DNA from: Streptomyces nigrescens
GTDB lineage: Bacteria; Actinomycetota; Actinomycetes; Streptomycetales; Streptomycetaceae
Reading direction: 5' to 3'
Length of the DNA: 64,000 bases
Assembly: GCA_024349765.1 (NCBI GenBank)
Contig: AP026073.1
Span: 1,302,001 to 1,366,000 of the forward strand
Shown here: piece after piece, positions 8,453 to 20,934 of the stretch
Layout of the letters: every line of letters starts with the position of its first letter
Numbering within the stretch: the first letter of the stretch is position 1
The notes under the pieces: model-generated
What the model saw: only the letters and a program-made list of their open reading frames with translations
Databases searched by the model: none
Told to the model about the DNA's origin: nothing
Position numbers and translations under genes: made by a program

Positions 8453-10095
8453 ATGAAGCTCCCCGTGAAGTGGCTGACGACCACTGACCACAAGACGATC
8501 GGCACGCTCTATCTGGTCACCGCCTTCGCGTTCTTCTGCGTCGGCGGGCTGCTGGCGCTGGTCATGCGCGCCGAACTGGCCCGGCCGGGCCACCAGATCA
8601 TGTCGAACGAGCAGTTCAACCAGGCGTTCACGATGCACGGCACGATCATGCTGCTGATGTTCGCGACGCCGCTGTTCGCCGGTTTCGCGAACTGGATCAT
8701 GCCGTTGCAGATCGGCGCGCCCGATGTCGCCTTTCCCCGGCTGAACATGTTCGCGTACTGGCTCTACCTCTTCGGCTCGCTCATCGCGGTGGGCGGGTTC
8801 CTGACCCCGCAAGGGGCGGCGGACTTCGGGTGGTTCGCCTATGCGCCGCTCTCGGACGCGGTGCATTCCCCCGGAATCGGCGGTGATATGTGGATCATGG
8901 GCCTGGCCTTCTCGGGCTTCGGCACGATTCTGGGTGCGGTCAACTTCATCACGACCATCCTCTGCATGCGTGCGCCCGGCATGACGATGTTCCGGATGCC
9001 GATCTTCACCTGGAACGTGCTGCTGACCGGTGTATTGGTCCTGCTGGCCTTCCCGGTGCTCGCGGCGGCGCTGTTCGCGCTGGAGGTGGACCGTAAATTC
9101 GGTGCGCATGTCTTCGACGCCGCGAACGGCGGTGCGTTCCTCTGGCAGCACCTCTTCTGGTTCTTCGGGCATCCGGAGGTGTACATCATCGCGCTGCCGT
9201 TCTTCGGCATCATTTCCGAGGTCATTCCGGTGTTCTCCCGGAAGCCGATGTTCGGTTACATCGGTCTGATCGCGGCGACGATTTCGATCGCCGGCCTTTC
9301 GGTCACGGTGTGGGCGCACCACATGTACGTCACCGGCGGTGTGCTGCTGCCGTTCTTCTCCTTCATGACGTTCCTGATCGCCGTTCCGACCGGTGTGAAG
9401 TTCTTCAACTGGATCGGCACGATGTGGAAGGGCTCGCTGTCCTTCGAGACGCCGATGCTCTGGGCGGTCGGCTTCCTGATCACCTTCGTCTTCGGTGGTC
9501 TGACCGGTGTCATCCTGGCCTCGCCGCCGATGGACTTCCACATCTCCGACACGTACTTCGTCGTGGCGCATTTCCACTACGTCGTCTTCGGAACGGTCGT
9601 CTTCGCGATGTTCTCCGGCTTCCACTTCTGGTGGCCGAAGTTCACCGGCAAGATGCTCGACGAGCGGCTCGGGAAGATCACGTTCTGGACGCTGTTCGTG
9701 GGCTTCCACGGCACGTTCCTCGTCCAGCACTGGCTCGGTGCCGAGGGCATGATCCGCCGTATTCCGGACTATCTCGCGGCCGATGGGTTCACCACCCTGA
9801 ACACCGTCTCCAGCATCTTCTCCTTCCTCCTCGGCCTGTCGATCCTGCCGTTCCTCTACAACGTCTGGAAGACCGCCAAGTACGGCAAGAAGGTCGAGGT
9901 CGACGACCCGTGGGGCTACGGCCGTTCGCTGGAATGGGCCACGTCCTGCCCGCCGCCGCGGCACAACTTCCTCACCCTGCCCCGCATTCGCTCCGAATCG
10001 CCGGCATTCGATCTGCACCACCCGGAGATCGCCCGGGAACTCACGGGTGCCAGGGATGACGAGGACCGGTCCGGTACCGGAATCGAGGCCCGGGC

Positions 10096-10099
<4 letters not shown>
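8453..10099 (+). CDS. ctaD: Cytochrome c oxidase (aa3) subunit I, stand-alone copy
   Basis: A 548-residue heme-copper oxidase subunit I. It is an integral membrane protein with 12 predicted helices and reduces O2 to water while pumping protons. Ligands are visible: His62 and His375 for the low-spin heme, His373 for heme a3, and His240, His289, His290 for CuB, with Tyr244 in HPEVY forming the conserved cross-link. [25 protein letters not shown] and [11 protein letters not shown] are all intact. None of the usual partners (subunits II, III, cytochrome bc1 genes) is adjacent, so this is probably a second, separately regulated copy. It is followed, with an ATGA overlap, by a small membrane protein gene. 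The start at [17 protein letters not shown] matches the family. Codons ending in T are more frequent than in neighbours (not counted rigorously). Confidence 0.93.
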
Positions 10100-11596
<1,497 letters not shown>

Positions 11597-11606
<10 letters not shown>

Positions 11607-12217
11607 TCCTTCGCGCCCTTGGAGATCTTCATGTGCAGGCCGGAGAGCTTGAAGGTGCCGGCGTTGGTCGCCCAGGCGGTCTGCCGGAGGTTCGTGATGC
11701 TGACGTCGTCGGCCTGCTGGGCGAAGAGGTCCTGCATGCCCTGCGCGCTGTCCGGGCCCTTGTCCAGCGTGGAGGCGTCCCGGCCGATCTCGATGGCGTG
11801 GAAGGACGCGTTGCCGGAGAGCTGGGTGGCGTCCACGAACAGATTGCTGGCCTCGACGGGCGTACTGCCCGTTCCGGCGCTGAGGTTGAGCGAGATGTCC
11901 CCGATGACGGGCAGGTGGGTGACCACCGACTGACAGAGGTTGTGCAGTTGGGCGGTCTTGATGGCGGTGACCGCGACCGGCAGGAGATCTCCCCTGGCGT
12001 TCGCGTCCACGCTGCCGTACTGGGCGAATCCGTCGCCCTTGAGGCTGTCGGCGGACACCTTGAACTGCTGTCCCGATACGGCGAACGAGGCGGCCAGCGC
12101 CCCGTTGGCCAGGGCGATGCCCAGGGCCGCGGTGCCGGCGAGGGCCGGGACGGCCAGCACGGCGAACTTCCGCCAGCTGGTGCGTCCCGTGACGGGTCTG
12201 CCTTGCGCGTCCTGCAT
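11597..12217 (-). CDS. DUF6230 family exported protein
   Basis: A 206-residue protein with one N-terminal transmembrane or signal segment (FAVLAVPALAGTAALGIALA) and an extracytoplasmic beta-rich domain (GALAASFAVSGQQFKVSAD, then LPVIGDISLNLSAGTGST). DUF6230 proteins have sometimes been annotated as cholesterol esterases, but no Ser-His-Asp or GxSxG motif is visible here, so that name is not supported. It is the first gene of a three-gene unit with DUF6114 and a secreted protein. A palindrome at 12345-12354 lies in its promoter region. Given the neighbouring sterol genes, a surface lipid-related role is possible but unproven. Confidence 0.85.
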
Positions 12218-12344
12218 GGTGTGGGTCCCCTTCGTCAGAGCGGTGGAGCACGCTGTCGCGACATGTGGGGGGAGCGGTGCGTGGAGGTGCGCAGGGGAAC
12301 CGGGCGGCGCGTGAGGGGGAAAGCCGGGTTACCCGCGGTTACTT

Positions 12345-12354
12345 ACTCGCGAGT
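12345..12354. promoter_or_regulatory. Palindrome ACTCGCGAGT upstream of the DUF6230 operon
   Basis: A perfect 10-bp palindrome about 130 bases before the DUF6230 start codon. The core resembles operators of TetR-type regulators, but no regulator gene is adjacent. Confidence 0.35.
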
Positions 12355-12419
12355 TCGAATGTAGGACCGCCCCTGACGACTGGCAAGGTTGAGCGGCAAA
12401 CCGTTTTCGGACATATCAC

Positions 12420-12453
12420 GGCGCCCGGTGGTCCCTGTCGACCACCGGGCGCC
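12420..12453 (-). terminator. Hairpin terminator after the CYP125-like gene
   Basis: GGCGCCCGGTGGT pairs perfectly (13 bp) with ACCACCGGGCGCC over an 8-nt loop, 16 bases beyond the P450 stop codon. Confidence 0.8.
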
Positions 12454-12468
12454 GCACGAAGCAACGGC

Positions 12469-13701
12469 TCAGCCGTACCGCACCTGGAGTTCCTTCACGC
12501 CGTTGAGCCAGGCCGAGCGCAGCCGCCGGGGATCGCCCGCCAGCGAGATGTCCGGCATGGCGTCCGCGATGGCCTGGAAGATCAGGTTGATCTCCAGTAC
12601 GGCCAGCGACTTGCCGAGGCAGAAGTGCGGTCCGCCGCCCCCGAAGCCCAGGTGGGGGTTGGGGTCGCGGGTGATGTCGAAGACCTCGGGGTGGTCGAAG
12701 ACCTCCGGGTCGTTGTTCGCGGACGAGTAGAAGATCCCGACCCGCTGGCCCTTTTTGATCCGTGCGCCGCCCAGTTCGGTGTCCTGGGTGGCGGTGCGCT
12801 GGAAGGACACCACCGGGGTGGCCCAGCGCACGATCTCCTCGGCGGCGGTGGCCGGGCGTTCGCGCTTGTAGAGCTCCCACTGGCCGGGGTGGGTGAGGAA
12901 GGCGTGCATGCCGTGCGTGATGGCGTTGCGGGTGGTCTCGTTGCCGGCCACCGCCAGCAGCAGCACGAAGAAGCCGAACTCGTCGGAGCCGAGGTTCCCC
13001 TCGTCCTCCGCCGCCACCAGCTGGCTGACGATGTCCTTGGCCGGGCACTCCTTGCGCGCCGCGGCCAGGTTCATCGCGTACGAGATCAGCTCCATGGCCG
13101 CGTTGGAGCCGACCTCTTCGGTGATGGCCAGTTCGGGATCGTCGTAGGCCACCATCTTGTTGGACCAGTCGAAGATGCGGGCCCGGTCGTCCTGGGGGAT
13201 GCCGATGAGTTCGGCGATGGCCTGGAGGGGGAGCTCGCAGGCGACGTCGGTGACGAAGTCCCCCGAGCCGTTCTCCCGGGCCTGGGCGACGATGTGCCCG
13301 GCCCGCCGGCGCAGCGCGTCCTCCAGCGCCCGGATGGAGCGCGGGGTGAATCCGCGCTGCACGATCTGGCGGACCCGGGTGTGCTCGGGCGGGTCCATGT
13401 TCAGCATGATCAGCTTCTGGACGTCGATCTGTTCCCGGGTCATCGAGGCGTTGAACCGGATGATCGAGGTGTTGACGTTCGCGGAGAAGACCTCCGGTTT
13501 GGTGGAGACCTCCTTGACGTCCTGATGGCGGGTGACGACCCAGTAGCCGTCGTCGTCGAAGCCGGCGATGCCGTGCGGCTGGGCGTTCCACCACACGGGC
13601 GCGGTCTGCCGCAGCTGCGCGAACTCGGGGAGCGGGACGCGGGACCGGTAGACGTCGGGATCGGTGAAGTCGAACCCCTCGGGCAGCGCTGGGCAGGGCA
13701 T
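12469..13701 (-). CDS. CYP125-like cytochrome P450 (sterol C26 monooxygenase)
   Basis: A 410-residue soluble class I P450. The oxygen-binding I helix is seen as VAGNETTRNAITHGM, the ExxR of helix K in EEIVRWATPVVSFQRTA, and the heme loop as GFGGGGPHFCLGKSLAV with Cys361. The segments ERPATAAEEIVRWATPV, IKKGQRVGIFYSSAN and SAWLNGVKELQV match the CYP125 pattern I know from actinobacterial sterol degraders. CYP125 hydroxylates the terminal C26 (C27) methyl of cholestenone and can oxidise it to the acid, which starts side-chain breakdown. The start at MPCPALPEGFDFTDPDVY has AGGAG 6 bases upstream. The gene is divergent from the FadA5-like thiolase gene, with KstR-like boxes between them. The ferredoxin at 25664 is a plausible electron donor. 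Confidence 0.85.
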   Translation of the reverse strand: MPCPALPEGFDFTDPDVYRSRVPLPEFAQLRQTAPVWWNAQPHGIAGFDDDGYWVVTRHQDVKEVSTKPEVFSANVNTSIIRFNASMTREQIDVQKLIMLNMDPPEHTRVRQIVQRGFTPRSIRALEDALRRRAGHIVAQARENGSGDFVTDVACELPLQAIAELIGIPQDDRARIFDWSNKMVAYDDPELAITEEVGSNAAMELISYAMNLAAARKECPAKDIVSQLVAAEDEGNLGSDEFGFFVLLLAVAGNETTRNAITHGMHAFLTHPGQWELYKRERPATAAEEIVRWATPVVSFQRTATQDTELGGARIKKGQRVGIFYSSANNDPEVFDHPEVFDITRDPNPHLGFGGGGPHFCLGKSLAVLEINLIFQAIADAMPDISLAGDPRRLRSAWLNGVKELQVRYG

Positions 13702-13737
13702 CGGCGACTCCTGGTCCGTGGGCCATCGTTCTTCTGA

Positions 13738-15117
<1,380 letters not shown>

Positions 15118-15131
15118 TCACCCCTGGCGAG

Positions 15132-15947
15132 CTACCCCTGGTCGAACGCGACCGGGACGTCGAAGGCGGCGCGGCGGGTGGCCCGGCGCAGGGCCTTGAG
15201 GACGGCCCCGCCCAGCGTGACGGTGAGGACCACGGTGACCAGGGCACGGGGGAGGTCCCAGCCGAGGGAGGTGGCGAGGCAGTAGGCCACGTAGCGGGCG
15301 AGGTTCTGGTCCAGCGGATCGCCCGGTACGAAGGAGACGCCCGAGGCCATGCCCGCGATGTACGGCCAGCCCTGGAGGTTCATGACCAGGCCGTACAGCA
15401 CCGCGGAGACGGCACCGTAGGCGGCCAGCAGCGCCAACTCGCGGCGTCCGCGCAGCCGGTCGGCCCCCGGCAGCAGACCGGCGCCCATCGACACCCAGCC
15501 CATCGTCAGCATCTGGAACGGCATCCAGGGGCCGACGCCGCCGGTCAGCAGCGCCGAGGCGAACATCGCCACGGAACCCAGCACGAAGCCGAAGCCGGGC
15601 CCGAGCACCCGGCCCGCCAGCACCATCAGGAAGAACATCGGCTCGACCCCGGCCGTCCCCGCGCCCAGCGGACGCAGCGCGGCCCCGGCCGCGGCCAGCA
15701 CACCGAGCATGGCGATCGCCTTCGCGTCCAGGCCGACGTCGGCGATCGTCGCCACCACCACGGCGAGCAGCATCGGCAGCAGCGCCGCGAACAGCCACGG
15801 CGCGTCCTTGGAATGGGCGAGCCCGGACGCGGAGTCGGCCAGCAGCGGCCAGCCGAACGCCATCACGCCGATCGCCGACACCAGGGCCAGCGCGGCGACG
15901 GAGCGGGGCCCGAGCCGCACCGCACGGGCCTGCCGGCCGGCCGTCAT
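15132..15947 (-). CDS. ECF transporter S component (putative cobalamin/corrinoid specificity)
   Basis: A 271-residue integral membrane protein with about six helices (SVAALALVSAIGVMAFGWPL, then LLPMLLAVVVATIADVGLD and FMVLA-like segments). PWMPFQMLTMGWVSMGAGLL and YGLVMNLQGWPYIAG are typical of the substrate-binding subunit of energy-coupling-factor importers. It is the last gene of a five-gene operon, overlapping the ATPase gene by 4 bases (ATGA). The operon is headed by a cobalamin riboswitch, so vitamin B12 or a corrinoid precursor is the likely substrate; cobalt is the alternative. No biochemical motif fixes the substrate. Confidence 0.8.
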   Translation of the reverse strand: MTAGRQARAVRLGPRSVAALALVSAIGVMAFGWPLLADSASGLAHSKDAPWLFAALLPMLLAVVVATIADVGLDAKAIAMLGVLAAAGAALRPLGAGTAGVEPMFFLMVLAGRVLGPGFGFVLGSVAMFASALLTGGVGPWMPFQMLTMGWVSMGAGLLPGADRLRGRRELALLAAYGAVSAVLYGLVMNLQGWPYIAGMASGVSFVPGDPLDQNLARYVAYCLATSLGWDLPRALVTVVLTVTLGGAVLKALRRATRRAAFDVPVAFDQG

Positions 15948-17566
15948 ACGGCGCCCTCCAGGGCACCGGCCACCTGCGGAACGGTCAGCCAGGGCAGCGG
16001 TGCCAGCACCTTCGCGACCTGCGGGGCGAACGACGGCGACGAGACCACCACCTCGTCGGTGGGCCCGTCGGCGACCACCTCACCGTCCGCGAGGATCACC
16101 ACCCGGTGCGCCAACTCGGCGGCGAGCTCCACGTCATGGGTCGCCAGGACGATGGCGTGCCCCTCGGCCGCGAGCCCGCGCAGCACCTCGACCAGGCGGG
16201 CCTTGGCGGCGTAGTCCAGGCCGCGGGTGGGCTCGTCGAGCAGGAGCAGCGGAGGCCGGGCGGTCAGCACGACCGCGAGGGCGAGCGCGAGCCGCTGGCC
16301 CTCCGACAGGTCCCGGGGATGAACGGAATCCGGCACACCGGGCAGCAACCGCGCGACCAGCGCCCGGCAGCTGCCCGCGGGGGCGGCCGCGTCCCGGTCG
16401 GCCGCGGCGCACTCGGCGGCGACGGTGTCCGCGTAGAGGAGGTCACGGGGCTCCTGCGGCACCAGGCCGACCTGCCGCAACAGCTCCCGCGGACCGGTCC
16501 GGTGCGGAACGACGCCGCCCACCCGCACCGCGCCGGACGACGGCTGGTGCATCCCGACGAGGGTGGACAGGAGCGTGGACTTCCCCGCGCCGTTCCGCCC
16601 CATCAGGGCGACGGTCTCGCCGCGCCGGACGGACAGGTCCACCCGGTGCAGCGCCTCGATCCGCCCCCGGCGTACACCGAGCCCGGTGACCTCCGCGACC
16701 GCCGCGGCCTCCGCGGTCCGCGCGGCGTCCACCGGCCGTGGTGGTGTGACGGTTTCCAGTCGCGCCCGCAGTGGAGCGGCCTTGCGGCGGGCGTCCCGTA
16801 CGGACAGCGGGAGCGGGGACCAGCCGGCGAGCTTGCCCAGGCCCACCACCGGGGGATGGACCGGGGAGACCGCCATGACGTCGGACGGTGCGCCCATGAC
16901 CGGCGGCGCACCGGGCGCGGGGAGCAGGATGACCTGGTCGGCGTACTGGATCACGCGCTCCAGCCGGTGTTCGGCCAGCAGGACCGTGGTCCCCAGATCG
17001 TGCACCAGACGCTGGAGGACGGAGAGCACCTCTTCGGCCGCGGCCGGGTCCAGGGCCGACGTCGGCTCGTCCAGGACCAGGACCTTGGGGTGGGTGGTGA
17101 GCACCGAACCGATCGCCACCCGTTGCCGCTGACCGCCCGAGAGGGTGGTCAGGGCCCGGTCCCGCAGCTCGGCCAGGCCCAGCAGGTCGAGGGTCTCCTC
17201 GACCCGGCGGCGCATCACGTCCGGAGCGAGCCCCAGCGACTCCATGCCGTAGGCGAGCTCGTCCTCGACGGTGTCGGTGACGAAGTGCGCCAGCGGGTCC
17301 TGGCCCACCGTCCCGACCACATCGGCCAGTTCGCGCGGCTTGTGGGTGCGGGTGTCACGGCCGTCGACGGTGACCCGGCCGCGCAGCGTCCCCCCGGTGA
17401 AATGCGGCACCAGCCCGCAGACGGCGTTCAGCACCGTCGACTTGCCGACGCCGGAGGGACCGACCAGGAGGCACAGCTCACCCTCCGGGACGGTCAGGTC
17501 CACGCCCTGGACGGCAGGTGCGGCGGCGTCCCCGTAGGTGACGGAGACCTGCTCGAACCGGATCAC
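15944..17566 (-). CDS. ECF transporter double ATPase (EcfA-EcfA' fusion)
   Basis: A 540-residue protein with two complete ABC ATPase domains in one chain, powering the ECF importer from the cytoplasmic face. Domain 1 has Walker A LLVGPSGVGKSTVLNAV, signature TLSGGQRQRVAIGSV and Walker B KVLVLDEPTSALDP. Domain 2 has Walker [17 protein letters not shown], signature DLSEGQRLALALAVV and Walker B PLLLLDEPTRGLDY. Most ECF systems use two separate ATPases; the fused form is common in actinobacteria. The start is a GTG (VIRFEQVSVTYGD) overlapping the stop of the T-component gene as GTGA. The downstream S-component gene overlaps by ATGA, so the whole set is translationally coupled. Confidence 0.9.
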   Translation of the reverse strand: MIRFEQVSVTYGDAAAPAVQGVDLTVPEGELCLLVGPSGVGKSTVLNAVCGLVPHFTGGTLRGRVTVDGRDTRTHKPRELADVVGTVGQDPLAHFVTDTVEDELAYGMESLGLAPDVMRRRVEETLDLLGLAELRDRALTTLSGGQRQRVAIGSVLTTHPKVLVLDEPTSALDPAAAEEVLSVLQRLVHDLGTTVLLAEHRLERVIQYADQVILLPAPGAPPVMGAPSDVMAVSPVHPPVVGLGKLAGWSPLPLSVRDARRKAAPLRARLETVTPPRPVDAARTAEAAAVAEVTGLGVRRGRIEALHRVDLSVRRGETVALMGRNGAGKSTLLSTLVGMHQPSSGAVRVGGVVPHRTGPRELLRQVGLVPQEPRDLLYADTVAAECAAADRDAAAPAGSCRALVARLLPGVPDSVHPRDLSEGQRLALALAVVLTARPPLLLLDEPTRGLDYAAKARLVEVLRGLAAEGHAIVLATHDVELAAELAHRVVILADGEVVADGPTDEVVVSSPSFAPQVAKVLAPLPWLTVPQVAGALEGAV

Positions 17567-18729
17567 TGGCTGGGCTCCTTCTGGGCGGTCTTGGCGGTTC
17601 TGGTGGCCCTGGTGGTGGCCGGGTCCGCGGCCGGGGCGGTGGCGCCGGCAGGGGCCGGGGCCGGGGCCACGACGGCCGGGAGGAGGCCGACGAGGAGGGA
17701 AGCGGCCGGCCAGAGCGGCAGGACCGGGGCGGTGAGCGGGAAGGCGGGCGGGTGGAGGGCGGCGGGGGCGTAGCCGCCGGCCCAGATCGTCAGGGCCGCG
17801 ACGGCGATGCCGGAACCCGCCACCAAGCAGGCGCGCGGGCCCCACCGTTCGGGGCGGTAACGGGTGCGCACGGAACGGCGGCCGCCCAGCCACAGCCCGG
17901 CCAGCGCCGCCGCCAGCCCGGCCAGGAGGAGGGGCAGCCCGTAGCCGGCCCCGGTGTCACCGAGCAGGCCGTAGGTGCCCGCGCAGACGCCCAGCAGCCC
18001 GCCGAGGGTGAGGGCGGAGGTGGTGTGCCGTACGGCACGCGGGACACGGGCGCTGCGGCCGTAACCCCGGGCGTCCATGGCCGCGGCCAGCGCCACCGAA
18101 CGCTCCAACGCGCCCTCCAGCACCGGCAGTCCGACCTGGAGCAGCGCCTTGAAGCCCCGGTCGGGCCGGCCGCGCAGCCGGCGGGCGGCCCGGAGCCGCT
18201 GGACGTCGGCGACCAGGTTCGGGGCGAAGGTCATCGCCACGACCACGGCGACGCCCGCCTCGTACAGCGCACCGGGCAGCGACTTCAGCAACCGGGACGG
18301 GTTGGCCAGCGCGTTCGCGGCGCCGACGCAGATCAGCAGGGCGGCCAGCTTCAGCCCGTCGTAGAGGGCGAAGAGCATGCCCTCCGCGGTGACCCGGCCA
18401 CCGATCCGGACGCCCTCGGCCCAGTCCGGAAGCGGCACTTCGGGAAGCGTGACGAGCGTGTGGCTACCCGGGATCGGCGAGCCGAGGACGAACGCGAAGA
18501 CCAGCCGGATGCCGATCACCAGCAGACCCAGCTTCACGAACGCGCCGTACGAGCGGGCCCACGGCGCGTCCGTACGCCGCACCGCGACGACGTACCCGGC
18601 CACTCCCACCAGCAGCCCGAGCAGCAGCGGATTGGTGGTCCGGGAGGCCGCGGTGGCCAGTCCGAGCGCCCACAGCCACCATGCGCCGGCGTGCAGCGCG
18701 GTGGTACGGGTCGCCTGCGGGGCGCTCAT
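17563..18729 (-). CDS. ECF transporter T component (EcfT/CbiQ-like permease)
   Basis: A 388-residue membrane protein linking ATPases and S component. Helices include GAWWLWALGLATAASRTTNP, FVKLGLLVIGIRLVFAFVLG and PLLLAGLAAALAGLWLGG. The two cytoplasmic coupling helices with Ala-Arg-Gly motifs are visible as LRAARRLRGRPDRG and AAAMDARGYGRSARV, the latter being the classic A-R-G box of EcfT. The long C-terminal Pro/Ala/Thr-rich tail (after about residue 350) is unusual. The start MSAPQATRTTALHAG overlaps the stop of the upstream SCO2322-type gene (ATGA). Role and coupling are well supported; substrate specificity comes from the S component. Confidence 0.88.
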   Translation of the reverse strand: MSAPQATRTTALHAGAWWLWALGLATAASRTTNPLLLGLLVGVAGYVVAVRRTDAPWARSYGAFVKLGLLVIGIRLVFAFVLGSPIPGSHTLVTLPEVPLPDWAEGVRIGGRVTAEGMLFALYDGLKLAALLICVGAANALANPSRLLKSLPGALYEAGVAVVVAMTFAPNLVADVQRLRAARRLRGRPDRGFKALLQVGLPVLEGALERSVALAAAMDARGYGRSARVPRAVRHTTSALTLGGLLGVCAGTYGLLGDTGAGYGLPLLLAGLAAALAGLWLGGRRSVRTRYRPERWGPRACLVAGSGIAVAALTIWAGGYAPAALHPPAFPLTAPVLPLWPAASLLVGLLPAVVAPAPAPAGATAPAADPATTRATRTAKTAQKEPSQ

Positions 18730-19412
18730 CCGCGCCGGCGGCGCGCCTGCCACCCGGCCGCCGCACCGAGGACGAGGACGGCCGCACCGCCGCCGAGCAG
18801 ACCGGCGGACGGCCCGCCGTCGGCGTCGGCGCCGTCGGCCCGGTCGGCGTCGTGAGCCCGGTCGGCCTCCGTGGCCTTGCCGGCACCGGAACCGGCGCCT
18901 CCACCCGCGTCCTTCACCTGGTCCGCGCACCCCGACTTCGGGTAGCCGGCGATCCCGCACAGCAGCGCGTCGGAGTCGTAGCGCAGCGGCCGGGCGACCG
19001 CCGCCAGGGCCTCACCGGCCGAGGCGTCCGCGGGCACCTGGGCACAGGCGGTCCGCGCCTTCGGCGGCCGCTCACCGCCCGGGGCGTCCGCGGCGGTGCC
19101 GAAGTCGATGACGATGCCGATCCGCTTGCGGCCGTCCTTGGCGGGCGTCGTACCGCAGACGGCGTCGAAGTCCGCGGCGGTACGCGGCTTTCCGGCCGCG
19201 GCGGAGTCCGCGCTGACGGTGAAGCGGAAGCCCTCGACCGCGCCGTCGGCCGGCCGCAGGGTGGCCGGCCCCTCCGTGGCGTACGCCCAGGAGCCGTCCT
19301 TGCCGCCGCCGTTCCAGAACGACCAGTAGCGGTACTCCTGCGCCTGGGCGGGGGCGGCCGCCAGACCGGTGAGGGTGCCGGCCAGCAGCACCGCCTGGAG
19401 TGCCCGGCGCAT
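18726..19412 (-). CDS. SCO2322-type secreted, C-terminally anchored protein (possible B12-binding partner)
   Basis: A 228-residue exported protein: signal peptide RRALQAVLLAGTLTGLAAAP with an AQA-Q cleavage site, a compact domain beginning EYRYWSFWNGGGKDGSWAYA, and a C-terminal helix GLLGGGAAVLVLGAAAGW followed by QARRRRG that anchors it in the membrane. The W-rich opening and the DGAVEGFRFTVSAD segment recall DUF4430, the fold family of the C-terminal half of transcobalamin; this is my inference and not a certain family match. It is translationally coupled to the barrel protein upstream (TGATG) and to the T component downstream (ATGA), under the cobalamin riboswitch. It may form the second half of a surface B12-capture device. 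Confidence 0.8.
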   Translation of the reverse strand: MRRALQAVLLAGTLTGLAAAPAQAQEYRYWSFWNGGGKDGSWAYATEGPATLRPADGAVEGFRFTVSADSAAAGKPRTAADFDAVCGTTPAKDGRKRIGIVIDFGTAADAPGGERPPKARTACAQVPADASAGEALAAVARPLRYDSDALLCGIAGYPKSGCADQVKDAGGGAGSGAGKATEADRAHDADRADGADADGGPSAGLLGGGAAVLVLGAAAGWQARRRRG

Positions 19413-20758
19413 CAGAGGCCGTTCTTCCCGCGGTTCCTGCGGCCGCTCAGCAGGAAGCCGATGCCGGCACCGATGGCCAGGCCGACGGCGACGACCCACA
19501 CGACGCCCATGCCCCCGCCCTTGCCGTCGTCGCTCTTCGCGTCCTTCCCGGACGTCTCGGCCCCGGCGGACACCGCGGCCGGCTTCGGGCCGGTGGCGTT
19601 CAGGGCGGACACCAGGTCGGTGCCGCCGAACGCGCGCGGGTCGGTGCCGGTGGCGTGCGCGGCGAGCACCAACTGTGCGTACGCGGCCGGGCCGTTCTGC
19701 CGGGCCCAGCCGGCGGCGTTCTTCTCCAGCCACGCGAGCGGCCGCTGCGCGGCGGAGCGGTGGCCACCGGCCGCCAGCGCCACCACGGCATCGGCGGTGT
19801 TGCCGACGTCCGGCTGCTCCTTCGCACCCGGCATCGTCGACATCAGATGCTGTCCGTTCCTGCCGAGCTGATCGACGAGGTAGGCGGCGCCGCCGTCCGC
19901 GGCCCGCGCCCGGCCGTCCGCCCCCGCCTGCTTGCCCTTGCCGGCGCCGTTCTCCATGCCGTTCTTGCAGGTCAGCGGCTTGACGGGAGTATCGGCGGCG
20001 CCGTTTGCGGGGGCGACGACGAAGCCCTTGCCGAGCGCGCCGGTCGCGGCGGCCGCGGTGGCGTCGGCGTTCGGCGCCGCGTCCTTGAGCTGGAAGGTGA
20101 ACGCACCGCGCCCCTCCTCCTTGGCGTCGCAGCCCAGCCGGAAGGTGAGCAGCCCGTCGTAAGGGGTCTTGCCGCCCTTCTTCGACGTGACCGACTCCGG
20201 CTTGTGACCGGCCGCCGCCAGCGCGCCGATGACCACCGAGGTGGAGTTGGCGTCGCTGGGCGAACCGGGCATCGAGCTCCAGCCACCGTCGTCGTTCTGC
20301 ACCGACTTCAGCCAGTCCACGGCCTTCGTCACGGTCTTGCCGTGCCCACCGAGCGCGGCCAGCGCCTGCACCGCGGCGGCCGTCTGGTTGGTGTCCCGCA
20401 TCGTCTTGGCGTCACACGCCTTGCCCGGGTCGGCCCGGAACGCGGTGTACGAGCCGTCCGCGCACTGCTGCCCGACCAGCCAGTCCACCGCCGGGGCCGC
20501 GGGCCGCACGCCCACCGTGTGCTGCGCCAGCAGCGCGAGCGACTGCCGCCAGACGCCGTCGTACTGCGGGTCCTTGGTGCCGTACAGCCCGGCGGGCAGC
20601 TTCTGCGGGGACGGGGAAGGGCCGGCGGCGGACGCGGCGGGGGCAGCGGCCGCGCCCAGGACCACCGCGGCCGCCAGCGCCGTGGCGGCGCGGCGCGCCA
20701 GGAAGGCGACGGGGTGCGTCGAAGGGGCCTGGTGAGCCATGGAAGCCATGGGAGCCAT
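19412..20758 (-). CDS. Secreted prenyltransferase/squalene-oxidase-repeat (alpha/alpha barrel) protein in a B12-regulated operon
   Basis: A 448-residue exported protein. It has a signal peptide (ALAAAVVLGAAAAPAASAAG), then alpha/alpha-barrel repeats of the prenyltransferase/squalene-oxidase type (VDWLVGQQCADGSYTAFR, VDWLKSVQNDDGGWSSMP, VVALAAGGHRSAAQRPLAWL). The C-terminal helix MGVVWVVAVGLAIGAGIGFL is followed by a basic tail, so it is anchored outside the membrane. The same fold forms the larger half of intrinsic factor and transcobalamin. It is the first gene after a cobalamin riboswitch and is coupled to ECF transporter genes, so cobalamin or corrinoid capture is a reasonable proposal. 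There is no catalytic DxDD motif of cyclases. Three in-frame ATGs (20758, 20749, 20740) are possible; the first has GAGAGG upstream. Confidence 0.85.
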   Translation of the reverse strand: MAPMASMAHQAPSTHPVAFLARRAATALAAAVVLGAAAAPAASAAGPSPSPQKLPAGLYGTKDPQYDGVWRQSLALLAQHTVGVRPAAPAVDWLVGQQCADGSYTAFRADPGKACDAKTMRDTNQTAAAVQALAALGGHGKTVTKAVDWLKSVQNDDGGWSSMPGSPSDANSTSVVIGALAAAGHKPESVTSKKGGKTPYDGLLTFRLGCDAKEEGRGAFTFQLKDAAPNADATAAAATGALGKGFVVAPANGAADTPVKPLTCKNGMENGAGKGKQAGADGRARAADGGAAYLVDQLGRNGQHLMSTMPGAKEQPDVGNTADAVVALAAGGHRSAAQRPLAWLEKNAAGWARQNGPAAYAQLVLAAHATGTDPRAFGGTDLVSALNATGPKPAAVSAGAETSGKDAKSDDGKGGGMGVVWVVAVGLAIGAGIGFLLSGRRNRGKNGL

Positions 20759-20934
20759 CGGGTCGGTGCCTCTCGGGTCGGGTCGCGGCGGTGCACGCAG
20801 CCGCGCTCGGCCCACCACCCGCGCTCCGATCCTGCGATCGGGCGCGGTGGCACCGGGCTCGGCTCCGTATACCTCGACGGTGCCGCGCACCGGCCGTCCG
20901 CACGTGGCGGTACCGGTGGCGCGAGCCTTGGCCG

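Noticed and set aside
8444-10021. 525-codon minus-strand open frame opposite ctaD
   Set aside because: Composed of Glu/Arg/His-rich antisense codons without motifs, while ctaD has all heme and copper ligands.
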